Source of the DNA: an uncultured Methanolobus sp.
GTDB lineage: Archaea; Halobacteriota; Methanosarcinia; Methanosarcinales; Methanosarcinaceae
Length of the DNA stretch: 64,000 bases
Reading direction: 5' to 3'
NCBI RefSeq assembly: GCF_963667555.1
Contig: NZ_OY763421.1
Span: 2,001,562 to 2,065,561, forward strand
Shown: piece by piece, positions 44,975 through 54,807 of the stretch
Position numbering within the stretch: position 1 is the stretch's first letter
How the letters are laid out: each line of letters begins with the position of its first letter
The notes under the pieces: generated by a model
What the model was told of the DNA's origin: nothing
Database searches by the model: none
Seen by the model: only the letters and a program-made list of their open reading frames with translations
Position numbers and translations under genes: made by a program

Positions 44975-45397
44975 TTAATGCAAATTACATGAAGAGTGTT
45001 TTATCCTACCACAAACGCTTATAGTAGGATGTCCCATCGCACCGCAGATGATATCAATAGCCTCTTTTGAAACGAATGCTTCAAAACGAGATACTTCAGC
45101 ACATGCATCCTCAGAAGAGAGACCATAATGACTTAGCATCAAACTCAGAATATTGTGCCTGTTCACAAAGAATTCTGCAAATTCCCTACCCATCTCAGTA
45201 AGACGCACGCCCCTATAAGGGACATGATCCACATAACCTGATCCTGAAAGGTCATTTATTGTCTTTGTAGTAGTAGAAGGATCAACATTCAGCTCTGTAG
45301 AAATATCCGTGGTCTTAACCAGATCCCCCTTCTTAAGAAGGAATTTTAGATACTCCACTTTTTTGGGAGATAACTCCAAACCTGTAATTTCCTGCAT
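44975..45397 (-). CDS. DtxR/MntR-type metal-dependent regulator
   Basis: A 140-aa regulator. A winged helix at about 10-70 (L-V-K-T-T-D-I-S-x-E-L-N-V-D-P-S-T-T-T-K recognition part) is followed by the metal-binding dimer domain with H-N-I-L near 80 and M-G-H-P-T-I-S-V near 121. There is no SH3-like third domain, as in MntR. It is transcribed like the transporter but upstream of it, with its own promoter, TATATATGC box at about 45421-45430, suggesting leaderless mRNA. Probable repressor of znuABC. Confidence 0.88.
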   Translation of the reverse strand: MQEITGLELSPKKVEYLKFLLKKGDLVKTTDISTELNVDPSTTTKTINDLSGSGYVDHVPYRGVRLTEMGREFAEFFVNRHNILSLMLSHYGLSSEDACAEVSRFEAFVSKEAIDIICGAMGHPTISVCGRIKHSSCNLH

Positions 45398-45431
45398 GCT
45401 ATCCCATAATTAACAGGAGATATATATGCTT

Positions 45432-45478
45432 TTTGAATTTGAGTCAAAAATAGTGCTTATTTTTGGATATATACCAAA
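45432..45478. promoter_or_regulatory. autoregulatory operator candidates before the DtxR-type gene
   Basis: TTTGGATATATACCAAA (45462-45478) and TTTGAATTTGAGTCAAA (45432-45448) are TTTG-N9-CAAA palindromes 30 bp apart. The nearer one abuts the TATA element, where binding would block transcription factor B. Confidence 0.55.
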
Positions 45479-45565
45479 TATCAATAAATACAAATCCGCA
45501 ATTAATGCAAATCAACAATTAATGCTAATATCTTTAAAAAGGAAAATACGAAAAATGAATGAGAT

Positions 45566-45751
45566 CTAGTTAAATGGCATGCTTTTGTAAGTGAAGATTT
45601 CCCTTATCATGTAGACAAAATCCATGATCTCGTCCATTGATATCAATAGCAGTATGAGAATCAACAGAGCTATGATAAACTCTGAATAATCTGGAAGAGA
45701 CTGTACTACATGGGCAAAGGAGCCCATAGTTCCGTTTGCAGAGTGGGCCAT
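45566..45751 (-). CDS. small membrane protein
   Basis: A 61-aa protein starting M-A-H-S-A-N with one strong transmembrane helix (about 27-45, I-I-A-L-L-I-L-I-L-L-L) and an acidic D-E-I-M-D-F turn after it. AGGTGAA is four bases before this ATG, so the longer frame from 45778 is unlikely. No family known. Confidence 0.5.
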   Translation of the reverse strand: MAHSANGTMGSFAHVVQSLPDYSEFIIALLILILLLISMDEIMDFVYMIREIFTYKSMPFN

Positions 45752-45998
45752 ATTTTCACCTGAATAAATCTTTGTCAATATAGAATAAAAAGATACCGAT
45801 TATTCATCATGATTTATTATGATAATACATAATCCTACAATTCCTCTGCACAAAGTTACTTTTCATAACCATAAAAGCACAATCCGATATCTATTCCAAA
45901 AAAGCTTCTAAAAATAATCATAGCTGTTTTTTTATATAATAAGAAATATATTCACAGTAGACCCAACTTCTTTAATCACGGGTTGGATGTGAAAAAGA

Positions 45999-48900
45999 AT
46001 GAGTTGTAGCAAACAATATTTAAAAAGATACAAAAGGATAACAATCCACGTATTTTTATTCGCTGCGATAATGCTGCTGATAAACCCAATAGCATCAGCG
46101 ACATCTATCCAGAAGTTCAGTATAGATGGAAGAACATACGGAACCGGAGACTCAATGAGTATTACCGGCGAAATAGAAGATGGTAATGATACGGGAGAGG
46201 TCAAAATAATAATCTGGCCTACCGGATATGAATTCACAGACCCCGGGAACCAGACATCAAATAAGACCATCACGGCATCGGACGGAGATTTCTCAACTAC
46301 GATGAATGCACCGGATACTACAGGCGACTATACAGTTGTTGCAGTAGACATAGAAACTGGTGTTGTCTCCCCTTATCTTTATATGACAGTCGTAGGAATT
46401 GATGAACCTCAAACAATCGAAGTGATCTTTACTGAGGGCGAGATCATCAGTGTTCCATTGTCTGCCGATCATGGGATAAATGGATCCCTTAACCAGAGCA
46501 AGACAGGAGGAACGGCTCTTCTTGGAAGTACCACATATTACTTCCTGGTATCTGATGAAGAAATCGCCTATGTTGATGATGATCCTGATATGAACCTCGG
46601 TTCTGACAGCAATGGCATGAATGTCATAGGAAATCTTGTAGAGGGCTCCAAGATCAAACTAAACGGGATCGGATATAAATTTGTAAACATCAACATGGAA
46701 AATGGAATTACACTGGCACAGACAGTCACACCAAGCTTCACAGGCGGAGAAAGTGCCAATGTCACAATTCTTGCACTCAATGCCAGCGGAGTACCCATCG
46801 AAGGTACGATCACAGTTGAGAATCTGAAAGATGACGGTACATCCATATCCAGCATGGAGCTCATGACAGATTCCATGGGACTTAATACATCTACAATGGA
46901 TGTTTCAAGCACTGCAGGAACTTACCACCTGGTAGCAGATGATATCGGACACATATCATACGTTGTAAACACAATGAACATGTTCGGTGACATGCTCTCA
47001 ACAGAGGACATACCAAAACACACATTCGCCCGTGGCGAAACAATAGCACCGGTGGTCTATCTCACAAACCTCAGTACCGGAGAACCAATTTCCACTGCGA
47101 CAGTAACTGCTGAGATCAGATGTAAGAACAATGCCTCCTATCTCAACGAAATTGAGCTGGAATATGACGAAGAGACCGGTGCATATTCTGAAGAATATGA
47201 AATACCCGATAATGAAGAGATAGACACATATTATGTAGAATATGAAGCTGTAACAAACAGCCAGACTCAGAAAGCCTATACCAGTTATAACATAAAAGCA
47301 TACGAGATATTCCTTAAGGTCATCTCAAAGAATGACGGAGAAAGTGACGGTTTTGCACCAGGTGAAGAGGGATTCCTGGTAATAGCAGGAACGAACCTCA
47401 GCGATGGAGATGAAATTGATTTTGAGGAACTCACAGACCTTGATAGCGAAAGGTTCAGGCTTACTATCCTGGATACCAACGGAGACGCATTCAACGCTGA
47501 ATGGTCGCTTATGAATTCAAGTGAATTCTTTGACTATGCGTCTGTACCTTCTGACATACAGGAAGAAGTTGAGCAGACAATAGGAGACACGTTTGCAGTA
47601 ATCAATTTCACTGCACCTTCTGACACAGGCATCTATGATGTGATGGTACAGGTGAACATCACACAATGGAACACTGCAGGAAGAAGTATTGTCGTGCAGG
47701 ATCTTTTTGTACACGGAGAACCAGTCAACAAGCTGGGATGGTTCAGTCCTACTGTAGCCCCTAACGCCACAGCAAGAATAATGATCACTGCGTTTGACCC
47801 ATCCACAGGATCAGAGATCCCCGCATCTGACATCAATGATGCAGGACTCATAGAAGTGTGGAGTGACAGCGCTGCCGAAGTTGTAACCGACTACATGGAA
47901 GGTCCGGTAATAACAAGCATCAACGTACCTTACATGGGTGAGAAGAAAGTCCTGAAGTTCAACGTTACAGATTCATACCTTGGATTCCACCATGTCAGAT
48001 TCTGGGTAAACGCCACTGTGGACGGAACACCTAAAACAGTTATTGGCGATGCATGGTTCGATGAGAAACTGTATAAGATCAAAGCAAACCCGGTCTTTGA
48101 TGAAGACTCTAACATGTATGAGATATTCGGCGCAGATGATACCATCGAACTTTCAGTACATGTACAGGACATCAGTGGAAACAACGTGTCATCTGCTTCA
48201 CTGGAAGTTGAAAATGTAAGATATACAATGACCGGAGAACTTATCTCAATCACTGATTCATCCAGTTCTGTTACTACAGATTCAAATGGAGATGCCACTG
48301 TAAGTATTTCAGCATCCGACAGCCTCAAATCAGGATATTACGGCGTAAGGATCAAAATGACAACACAGGAAGGCATTGTTGATTACGGCAACGGATGGTT
48401 CGAGGTCAGCAATTTCATATTCTACCCGTATTCATCTTCATGGGAAGCAGGCATCGATCAGCCAATTAACTTTACCCTGAACGCCTTTGACAGTAGTTTC
48501 GATCCGAAGACAGTGAGCATCACCCTGACAAAGATCATCTCCAGAGGTGACTGGGACATGATGACACCACCGACAACATACGATGAACCAAATATCGAAA
48601 TTGGAACCATCAATGGTATCGGATACTACGAATACCCCGGTCTTTCCAGAGGAGGAAACTTTGAATTCATTTTCGAAGCTACCGATGGAAACTCTACGGA
48701 AGTCGGAAGTGCATGGGTGCATTCCACGCCATTTGTCGCGTGGGTCGATACAAACGGCAGATCTGAATTCCCGACTAACAGTTTCATCAACATAACAGTA
48801 GTAGCATCAGATGACCAGATGTGGGGAAGCAATGCCCATAATATCACAAATGTAACCGTAGAAAAAGTGATGCAGGAAGGAATGTGGACCACCAGCTACA

Positions 48901-51900
48901 AGACTAAGAGCCAGATGGCTGAGATCACCACTACCGAAGCAGGCGCAAATCCTAACGAGATAAACGTGTCTATCAACACCACCGGATGGGGACAGGGCGC
49001 CTACATGATGAGACTAAGTGTCACAGATGATGAAGACGATGATGTTTTCACTGATTACTGGTTCCAGCTTAAGCTTGCCAGTGTTACTGTCACCAATCCA
49101 ATGAGTGTGAGTGTAAGTGCAGTTCAATACTACACCAATGTTGCATCCATTAATGCCACTGAGGATATACTCATAAAACAGAACTATTTGCGAAGTATTG
49201 GTAACGTAAGTGCAGGAAAGGTCGACGGAAGGGTCATTGGCGGAAACGACATATCACCTATCACAAGCAGTTATGCAATAATGGGTGATGATTTGTGGAA
49301 CCACAGTCTAGTACCATACTATACCATGGTGGTTATCGACACCGCTCATGATACGATATACATCGAATATGAGAATGTAACAGAGAGTTACAACATAATA
49401 GGTGATCTTTCAGACGATACAACAACTCAGGTATTCAATGCATCTGAAGGTTCGTCGTTCATCGACCACACCGGAAGGAACTGGACTATCACAGATATCA
49501 AGTCAGACGGAACTATTACCCTGGAAGGACAGAATACACTGAAAAATGGTGTTCTACTAAACCAGAGCATTATGGCTATGAGCAAGTCAGGCAGATTCCT
49601 GATGAGCAATTTCAATGATGCAGAATGGCTGAATATCGACCTGGACGGGGACGGAGAATACTTCGAAGACAACTACCTCATACTGATGGCAGATTCAACT
49701 ACATCAGGAATATATGACAAAGTGTTGATAAGTAACTCATACAACTTCTCTGCAGGATATATCGACGCAAGTGCCGGTGAAGCAATTCAGTTCGGTGGCG
49801 ACCCGATATACCTGCTCAGCAACAAGTACCAGGCATCAACATACAACCTTCAGTTCAGCACTTATTGCGAAGGATGGAATGGAATGAGCCTTGGAACTTT
49901 CCGTAATGGCTCCGTCATTAAGGTACCATTCCTTGTGACAACACCAGGAGGAGAACCTCTTGCAAACAAGGAAGTAAAGATCGACTACCTGATAGATGAA
50001 AGCAAAGTAGTGTATGAACTGGACAATGTGAACACAACCACAAACTCCGCAGGATTAGCACTTCTTGAGATCGATTCATCCGCATCAAGCGTACCGGTTG
50101 GTTCATGGATGATTCACTACAATGTCACCATTGGAAGTGAGTATGCTGTTGCAAATGAAGAAATGTTCTGGGAACTTACACGCTTTAATCTGCGTAATTT
50201 TGTTGTTTCAGGTTCAATAGGAACTCCGGGAAATATCGACCTCATTAAACTGAGCGATGATAATGCGGAGGATGGACTGCCAGGAAACAATATGCTTCTT
50301 GCATACGGAGATGAGATGAGTTTTGTGAAGGGAATATCCGGCGATGGCTATGGTGGACCAGCTGATGTCTGGAAACTTAACTGGCCTTTCAATGACTGGT
50401 ATTACAACATAACCGCACACTCATTCAACTATTCTACAGATGGCGGAGTGACATTTGAAGCGGGAGATATTGGTGCTGGCTCATATATCAATTCAAGTGG
50501 TGCAATAGTCAATGTCGAGTACAATGTTACTCAGGTAGATGACCCGGGTACTACCATACTTCTGAACCTGAGCGAGAGCACATTACTCTACGATGACTTT
50601 TGGAACTTCACCATGACAGAATCATCCGACGGAATAGCAACTCTGGAGATGACATATGCGGAATGGCCATGGACAATTCCCGGATATACTGAAGATTCAG
50701 AACCAGAAGTAGAATACTTTGACGTTGGAATGCCATACAACATGGGCGGATTGGAATTCGAAGTCACGAGTGTGACAGACGACAATATGACCATTTCCCT
50801 GAGGTATCCAATGATAGTCGTTTCCATGGAAGCAGCGGATACGATTAAAGATGGAGACACTTCAAACGGAGAAACAAGTGATTCTTCCGCAGCTATTTCA
50901 AAGGTGAACTTCAACAGCCAGGATTATTACATCATTGGCTACGAAGATGAATCAGGCACCATGTATGATCTGATGCCTGACTACTACATGGACACAAAGG
51001 ACAGCGTGCTTGTTGTGAATGCAAGTGACTTCAGCGATGCTAACTCATACCACATAGGAGAAAGTATCGATGAATTCAATGGTTACTATGCAGCATCCGT
51101 ATCCATGTATGGTGCAAAGTTCATACTGTTCAACGGTAGTGTCACACAGGTGTACCCGGTACCTGAATGGGTTGCAGATGACATGATATTCTATACCGGC
51201 ACATTCAGTGATGCAGACATTGGAATAGATATTGCTTCTGCAGGAAACATCTTTGACGAAGGTGAAGAACCGGAAGGTGTCGGAGAAATAACATCTGATG
51301 ACAGATACCACATATTACTCATTGATGCCCTGTCAAATGGAATCGACATACCTACCGAGGCAGTCTATGATGATGATGCTGATCTTACAACATTAAGAGA
51401 CTGGCAGAATTACATGGACCTGGATTCCGTATATGACCTGTACACAACCGAACAGGGATATGGAGACTCAATTCCAGAATTCATGGGAGAGACCATTGTT
51501 ACTGTGAACATGTCTGAAAGAACAGCTTACGAAATAGGTACAGGCAATATGGAAAGCTGGCCTCTATCGTTCCCTACCCTTCGCATAAATGACAGTGCAG
51601 ATACTGCAATACTGAAGTCTTTCGCACCTGCTACTGAACTTGAGGTGAATGACACAATTACAATATTTGTAACTGCAAAGGACTTTGACGGAACGCCTAT
51701 TGAAGGTACTGCCGAACTTGATTCATTGAAGATGACATTTGGAGGAACATTCCAGGAAGGAACAGCCGAAGATCTGCCGATCACATGGGACATGAGCGAT
51801 GAAATGATCAATGCTACCCTTGTAGATGGTGAAGGTATCCTCCAGATACAGCCTGATGAAATGGAAGATATGGACTATGATTTCGGAGAGTTCATCGCAT

Positions 51901-52025
51901 TTGTCACCGTGAATAAAGAATCCGGCGGAGAAGAGATACTGAAGATAAACTTCTACAGAATGAACTATGATAGAATGTACATGTATGATGAAATGGAAGG
52001 AGATGAGATGGGAGGTGAATATTAG
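45999..52025 (+). CDS. giant secreted surface protein with Ig-like repeats
   Basis: A 2008-aa exported protein. A signal peptide (basic start, then F-L-F-A-A-I-M-L-L-I-N-P-I-A-S-A-T) precedes many beta-sandwich units of about 100 residues, with recurrent phrases like G-x-Y-x-V-x-V-x-V, T-D-S-x-G and G-E-P. Numerous N-x-S/T sites suggest heavy glycosylation. It is acidic. There is no C-terminal transmembrane or PGF-CTERM anchor; it ends in a Met/Glu/Asp-rich tail. Its TAG stop shares the G with the GTG of the next gene, which does have the anchor, so the two products probably act together at the cell surface. Confidence 0.85.
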   Translation: MSCSKQYLKRYKRITIHVFLFAAIMLLINPIASATSIQKFSIDGRTYGTGDSMSITGEIEDGNDTGEVKIIIWPTGYEFTDPGNQTSNKTITASDGDFSTTMNAPDTTGDYTVVAVDIETGVVSPYLYMTVVGIDEPQTIEVIFTEGEIISVPLSADHGINGSLNQSKTGGTALLGSTTYYFLVSDEEIAYVDDDPDMNLGSDSNGMNVIGNLVEGSKIKLNGIGYKFVNINMENGITLAQTVTPSFTGGESANVTILALNASGVPIEGTITVENLKDDGTSISSMELMTDSMGLNTSTMDVSSTAGTYHLVADDIGHISYVVNTMNMFGDMLSTEDIPKHTFARGETIAPVVYLTNLSTGEPISTATVTAEIRCKNNASYLNEIELEYDEETGAYSEEYEIPDNEEIDTYYVEYEAVTNSQTQKAYTSYNIKAYEIFLKVISKNDGESDGFAPGEEGFLVIAGTNLSDGDEIDFEELTDLDSERFRLTILDTNGDAFNAEWSLMNSSEFFDYASVPSDIQEEVEQTIGDTFAVINFTAPSDTGIYDVMVQVNITQWNTAGRSIVVQDLFVHGEPVNKLGWFSPTVAPNATARIMITAFDPSTGSEIPASDINDAGLIEVWSDSAAEVVTDYMEGPVITSINVPYMGEKKVLKFNVTDSYLGFHHVRFWVNATVDGTPKTVIGDAWFDEKLYKIKANPVFDEDSNMYEIFGADDTIELSVHVQDISGNNVSSASLEVENVRYTMTGELISITDSSSSVTTDSNGDATVSISASDSLKSGYYGVRIKMTTQEGIVDYGNGWFEVSNFIFYPYSSSWEAGIDQPINFTLNAFDSSFDPKTVSITLTKIISRGDWDMMTPPTTYDEPNIEIGTINGIGYYEYPGLSRGGNFEFIFEATDGNSTEVGSAWVHSTPFVAWVDTNGRSEFPTNSFINITVVASDDQMWGSNAHNITNVTVEKVMQEGMWTTSYKTKSQMAEITTTEAGANPNEINVSINTTGWGQGAYMMRLSVTDDEDDDVFTDYWFQLKLASVTVTNPMSVSVSAVQYYTNVASINATEDILIKQNYLRSIGNVSAGKVDGRVIGGNDISPITSSYAIMGDDLWNHSLVPYYTMVVIDTAHDTIYIEYENVTESYNIIGDLSDDTTTQVFNASEGSSFIDHTGRNWTITDIKSDGTITLEGQNTLKNGVLLNQSIMAMSKSGRFLMSNFNDAEWLNIDLDGDGEYFEDNYLILMADSTTSGIYDKVLISNSYNFSAGYIDASAGEAIQFGGDPIYLLSNKYQASTYNLQFSTYCEGWNGMSLGTFRNGSVIKVPFLVTTPGGEPLANKEVKIDYLIDESKVVYELDNVNTTTNSAGLALLEIDSSASSVPVGSWMIHYNVTIGSEYAVANEEMFWELTRFNLRNFVVSGSIGTPGNIDLIKLSDDNAEDGLPGNNMLLAYGDEMSFVKGISGDGYGGPADVWKLNWPFNDWYYNITAHSFNYSTDGGVTFEAGDIGAGSYINSSGAIVNVEYNVTQVDDPGTTILLNLSESTLLYDDFWNFTMTESSDGIATLEMTYAEWPWTIPGYTEDSEPEVEYFDVGMPYNMGGLEFEVTSVTDDNMTISLRYPMIVVSMEAADTIKDGDTSNGETSDSSAAISKVNFNSQDYYIIGYEDESGTMYDLMPDYYMDTKDSVLVVNASDFSDANSYHIGESIDEFNGYYAASVSMYGAKFILFNGSVTQVYPVPEWVADDMIFYTGTFSDADIGIDIASAGNIFDEGEEPEGVGEITSDDRYHILLIDALSNGIDIPTEAVYDDDADLTTLRDWQNYMDLDSVYDLYTTEQGYGDSIPEFMGETIVTVNMSERTAYEIGTGNMESWPLSFPTLRINDSADTAILKSFAPATELEVNDTITIFVTAKDFDGTPIEGTAELDSLKMTFGGTFQEGTAEDLPITWDMSDEMINATLVDGEGILQIQPDEMEDMDYDFGEFIAFVTVNKESGGEEILKINFYRMNYDRMYMYDEMEGDEMGGEY

Positions 52026-53494
52026 TGCTAATTAGACGAATGGCTTTGCTTTTATTAGCCATTTTTATTGCAGTGGGAACTATTTCCACTGCTTCAGCAA
52101 CTGCTTCCCTTAGCATAGGAACTATCAGTTATGATAGTAGTGTTGTGAAAGATGAAAGCATAACTATTACTTCAACTGTGACTGCTGCAAGTGTGTCCGG
52201 CACACTTACCGTGGACCTGACACTTACAGATAACTCAGGACAGTTCACAGTACCAAGTTCAACAAAACAGGTGCAGTTCACAAGTGATGGTACTAAATCC
52301 GTATCATGGACCGTAACTGCAGCATCTACCGGTACAAATTCAGCGCCTTTTACAGTATCAGCATCAGGTGACGATGGAAGCAGCAATGCTAAGATCTCAT
52401 CCACTGCTGTTACCGTAAAGGACAGACCTGTACTGACCATTGATGCCAGCACTGACGTATCATCGGTAACCACAGGAGATGACGTTGTCATAAGTTATGT
52501 GGTGTCCAACAGTGCATCATCCGGTGCCGCAGATGCTACGAATGTGAAGGTTGACCTGACAATGCCAACCGGATGGAGCCTCAGCAGCGGAACCGACCCG
52601 GCGACCCTTGGAACTATAGCACCTGCAGCATCAAGTTCAGGTTCATGGACTGTAACTGCTGATAGTCCTTCTACAAGCAACACATTCACCCTCACAGTGA
52701 CATCTACAATACCAGGAGGCACTGTATCAACCACTAAATCTGTCAACGGGACTGCATCCAGCTCCAGCACTGCTACCACATCCAGTGGCGGCGGCGGAGG
52801 AGGCGGTGGCGGCGGTGGAGGTTCCACCGGCGAAGAATACGAGAATATCGCCCTGAAAGATGTCAAGAAAGTGTATGTGCAGAAAGATGTGAAGTCACTT
52901 TATGAGTTCCCTGATGCAGAGAACCCAATTAAGGGAATTTCATTCATGCCTCTGGTCAATGCAGGGTATACTGATGTTACAATTGAGATACTGCACGACA
53001 AATCAACATTTGCAGACACAAAACCAAATGGTGATGTGTACAGATACATGAACATCTGGGTAGGAAAGACCGGATGGGCAAGCTCCAGCACAATCTCTGA
53101 TCCACAGATCTCCTTTGCAGTCGAGAAGTCATGGCTTAGTGAGAATGGTATTGATGCTGCAAATGTCAGACTGATGAGATATACCACTCAGTGGGATGAG
53201 CTTGAGACCGAGGTTACGGACGAGGACGACGATTACGTCTACTTCACCGCATTGACCCCGGGATTCTCACCATTTGCCATTGCAATACCAGGAGATGAAG
53301 TTAGCACAAAAGCAGACACAGAGACTATTGTAGGAGACGTTGTTGAGACTGAGACCACAGAGGAAACGACAATGGTAACTGAAGAAGCAGAAGAGGAAAC
53401 TGCTGAAGAAAGTTCAGGCATTCCAGGATTTGAAGCAATGACACTTGTTTCAATGCTTGGACTGGCATTTGTCATCAGGAGATTGAAAGAGTAA
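52025..53494 (+). CDS. PGF-pre-PGF / PGF-CTERM surface protein
   Basis: A 489-aa surface protein. A signal peptide (about 1-26) is followed by two Ser/Thr-rich beta-sandwich domains, a run of ten glycines (about 257-267), a PGF-pre-PGF domain (about 275-425) and a C-terminal sorting signal: G-I-P-G-F-E, hydrophobic helix, then R-R-L-K-E. Such signals are cut by archaeosortase and the protein is lipid-linked. The GTG has GGAGGTG six bases upstream and overlaps the preceding gene by one base. Confidence 0.9.
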   Translation: MLIRRMALLLLAIFIAVGTISTASATASLSIGTISYDSSVVKDESITITSTVTAASVSGTLTVDLTLTDNSGQFTVPSSTKQVQFTSDGTKSVSWTVTAASTGTNSAPFTVSASGDDGSSNAKISSTAVTVKDRPVLTIDASTDVSSVTTGDDVVISYVVSNSASSGAADATNVKVDLTMPTGWSLSSGTDPATLGTIAPAASSSGSWTVTADSPSTSNTFTLTVTSTIPGGTVSTTKSVNGTASSSSTATTSSGGGGGGGGGGGGSTGEEYENIALKDVKKVYVQKDVKSLYEFPDAENPIKGISFMPLVNAGYTDVTIEILHDKSTFADTKPNGDVYRYMNIWVGKTGWASSSTISDPQISFAVEKSWLSENGIDAANVRLMRYTTQWDELETEVTDEDDDYVYFTALTPGFSPFAIAIPGDEVSTKADTETIVGDVVETETTEETTMVTEEAEEETAEESSGIPGFEAMTLVSMLGLAFVIRRLKE

Positions 53495-53522
53495 AACAAA
53501 TAACAGAATTGAATGATTTAAA

Positions 53523-53566
53523 CCGGCGAGCATTTATTTGCTCCCGGATGCTTTTCTTTTTTTATT
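53523..53566 (+). terminator. hairpin terminator after the surface protein genes
   Basis: CCGG-c-GAGCA (53523-53532) pairs with TGCTC-CCGG (53539-53547), with one bulged base, followed by a T-rich run from 53551. Confidence 0.65.
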
Positions 53567-53632
53567 TGGTTTGGGGATTTAGTTTTGATATTTGGTTTTG
53601 TAGTTTTAGGTCTATGATTAACGGCTTTGTAG

Positions 53633-53889
53633 AAATCGTACCATTATGATTTTTCGCTGATCCCGAATAACTTGAATGATCCCGAAGGTCCGGCAAAGCC
53701 GGCGCTTTACCACAAAAAAATGCAAAATAATTGACATGTTGCAGTGGAATACTTTCTTTGCACGCCTTCTGTAGAATTCTCAGGCGTGAATGCAATTTCT
53801 CTGTGTAAGGATTGGAACGTGCCGCCTTCGCCGGGTGGTTACTTTAGTTTTAGCTTGTCGGTCGTTTTTGTGGAGATGAAAATCAGTCC
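53633..53889 (+). repeat. MITE-like dispersed repeat, copy D
   Basis: Same orientation as A and B. It begins GGCTTTGTAGAAATC (53633), carries CCCGAAGGTCCGGCAAAGCC at about 53682 (palindrome slightly eroded), GCCGCCTTCGCCGGGTGG at about 53821, and the TTTTTGTGGAGATGAAAA tail. Its right end lies at the stop codon of the MinD-like gene. Confidence 0.75.
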
Positions 53890-53892
53890 TGT

Positions 53893-54807
53893 TTACTGTA
53901 CAATTTTAATAAGACCTTCCCTGTCTTTCCGGAAGAGAAGATTCACAAGTTCATTCCAGACTGACCTGATACCTTCTGAGAATTCCCCGTCAGAATATTC
54001 AACCACAGATTTCCCGGCAACCATGGCTTCGATAACTACATTGTCGTATGGAAGCATACCAAGAACAGGAATGGATTCCTTTTTGCAATATTCAACAACA
54101 GAAGCTGAAAGTCTGTCATTGATATCACATTTGTTGATACAGACCGCAACAGGTATCATGAAATGCTGTGCCACCTGCACAACTCTTTCAAGGTCGTGTA
54201 CGCCGGATTTTGTAGGTTCTGTGACCACAAGCACCAGATCAGTTCCTGTTATAGCAGCTATGACAGCACACCCGGTCCCTGGAGGACCATCAATGATTAT
54301 CAAATTCTTTCCATTTTGTTCTGCAATATCTGAGGCACGTCTGCGCACATCAGAGACTAGTTTTCCGCTGGCTTCTTCACCGACACCGAGTTTTGCATGA
54401 ACTAGCGGACCGAATCTCGTATTGGATGAATAGTACTCACCGGCTTTCTTTGCGACCATACTGACAGCGTCTTCAGGACAGACATGTCCGCACACGCCGC
54501 AGCCTTCACATTTAAATGTATCAACCACTTTGTCAGAACCGATTGCATCAAACCTGCAGGAAGAAGCGCAGATACCGCAATCTGTGCATAATTTCTTATC
54601 GATGCGGGCAACATCCAGACCGTAGAAATCATGGGTTTCTGATACCTCGGGCTGCAATATCAGATGCATGTCGGCAGCGTCAACATCACAATCAGCAATA
54701 ACTGCATTTTCTGCAAGGGCGGCGAATGATGAAGTAAAAGTGGTCTTGCCGGTTCCGCCTTTTCCGCTGATAACAGTTAACTGCTTTACCATTGACTGTT
54801 TTACCAT
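53893..54807 (-). CDS. ferredoxin-type MinD/ParA ATPase 1
   Basis: A 304-aa ATPase. The deviant Walker A S-G-K-G-G-T-G-K-T-T is near residue 14. Two [4Fe-4S] ferredoxin motifs follow in an inserted domain: C-T-D-C-G-I-C-x3-C near 74 and C-E-G-C-G-V-C-x3-C near 100. Such P-loop ferredoxins take part in cluster assembly with NifX-like proteins. It overlaps the next gene by one base (TAATG). The first codons show a repeated A-T-G-G-T-A-A-A unit, so the start could be either of two ATGs. Confidence 0.88.
   Translation of the reverse strand: MVKQSMVKQLTVISGKGGTGKTTFTSSFAALAENAVIADCDVDAADMHLILQPEVSETHDFYGLDVARIDKKLCTDCGICASSCRFDAIGSDKVVDTFKCEGCGVCGHVCPEDAVSMVAKKAGEYYSSNTRFGPLVHAKLGVGEEASGKLVSDVRRRASDIAEQNGKNLIIIDGPPGTGCAVIAAITGTDLVLVVTEPTKSGVHDLERVVQVAQHFMIPVAVCINKCDINDRLSASVVEYCKKESIPVLGMLPYDNVVIEAMVAGKSVVEYSDGEFSEGIRSVWNELVNLLFRKDREGLIKIVQ

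Noticed and set aside
52020..52030. In-frame TAG of the giant surface gene read as pyrrolysine
   Set aside because: Read-through would meet TAA two codons later, and the TAG is used for overlap with the next gene; it is simply a stop.
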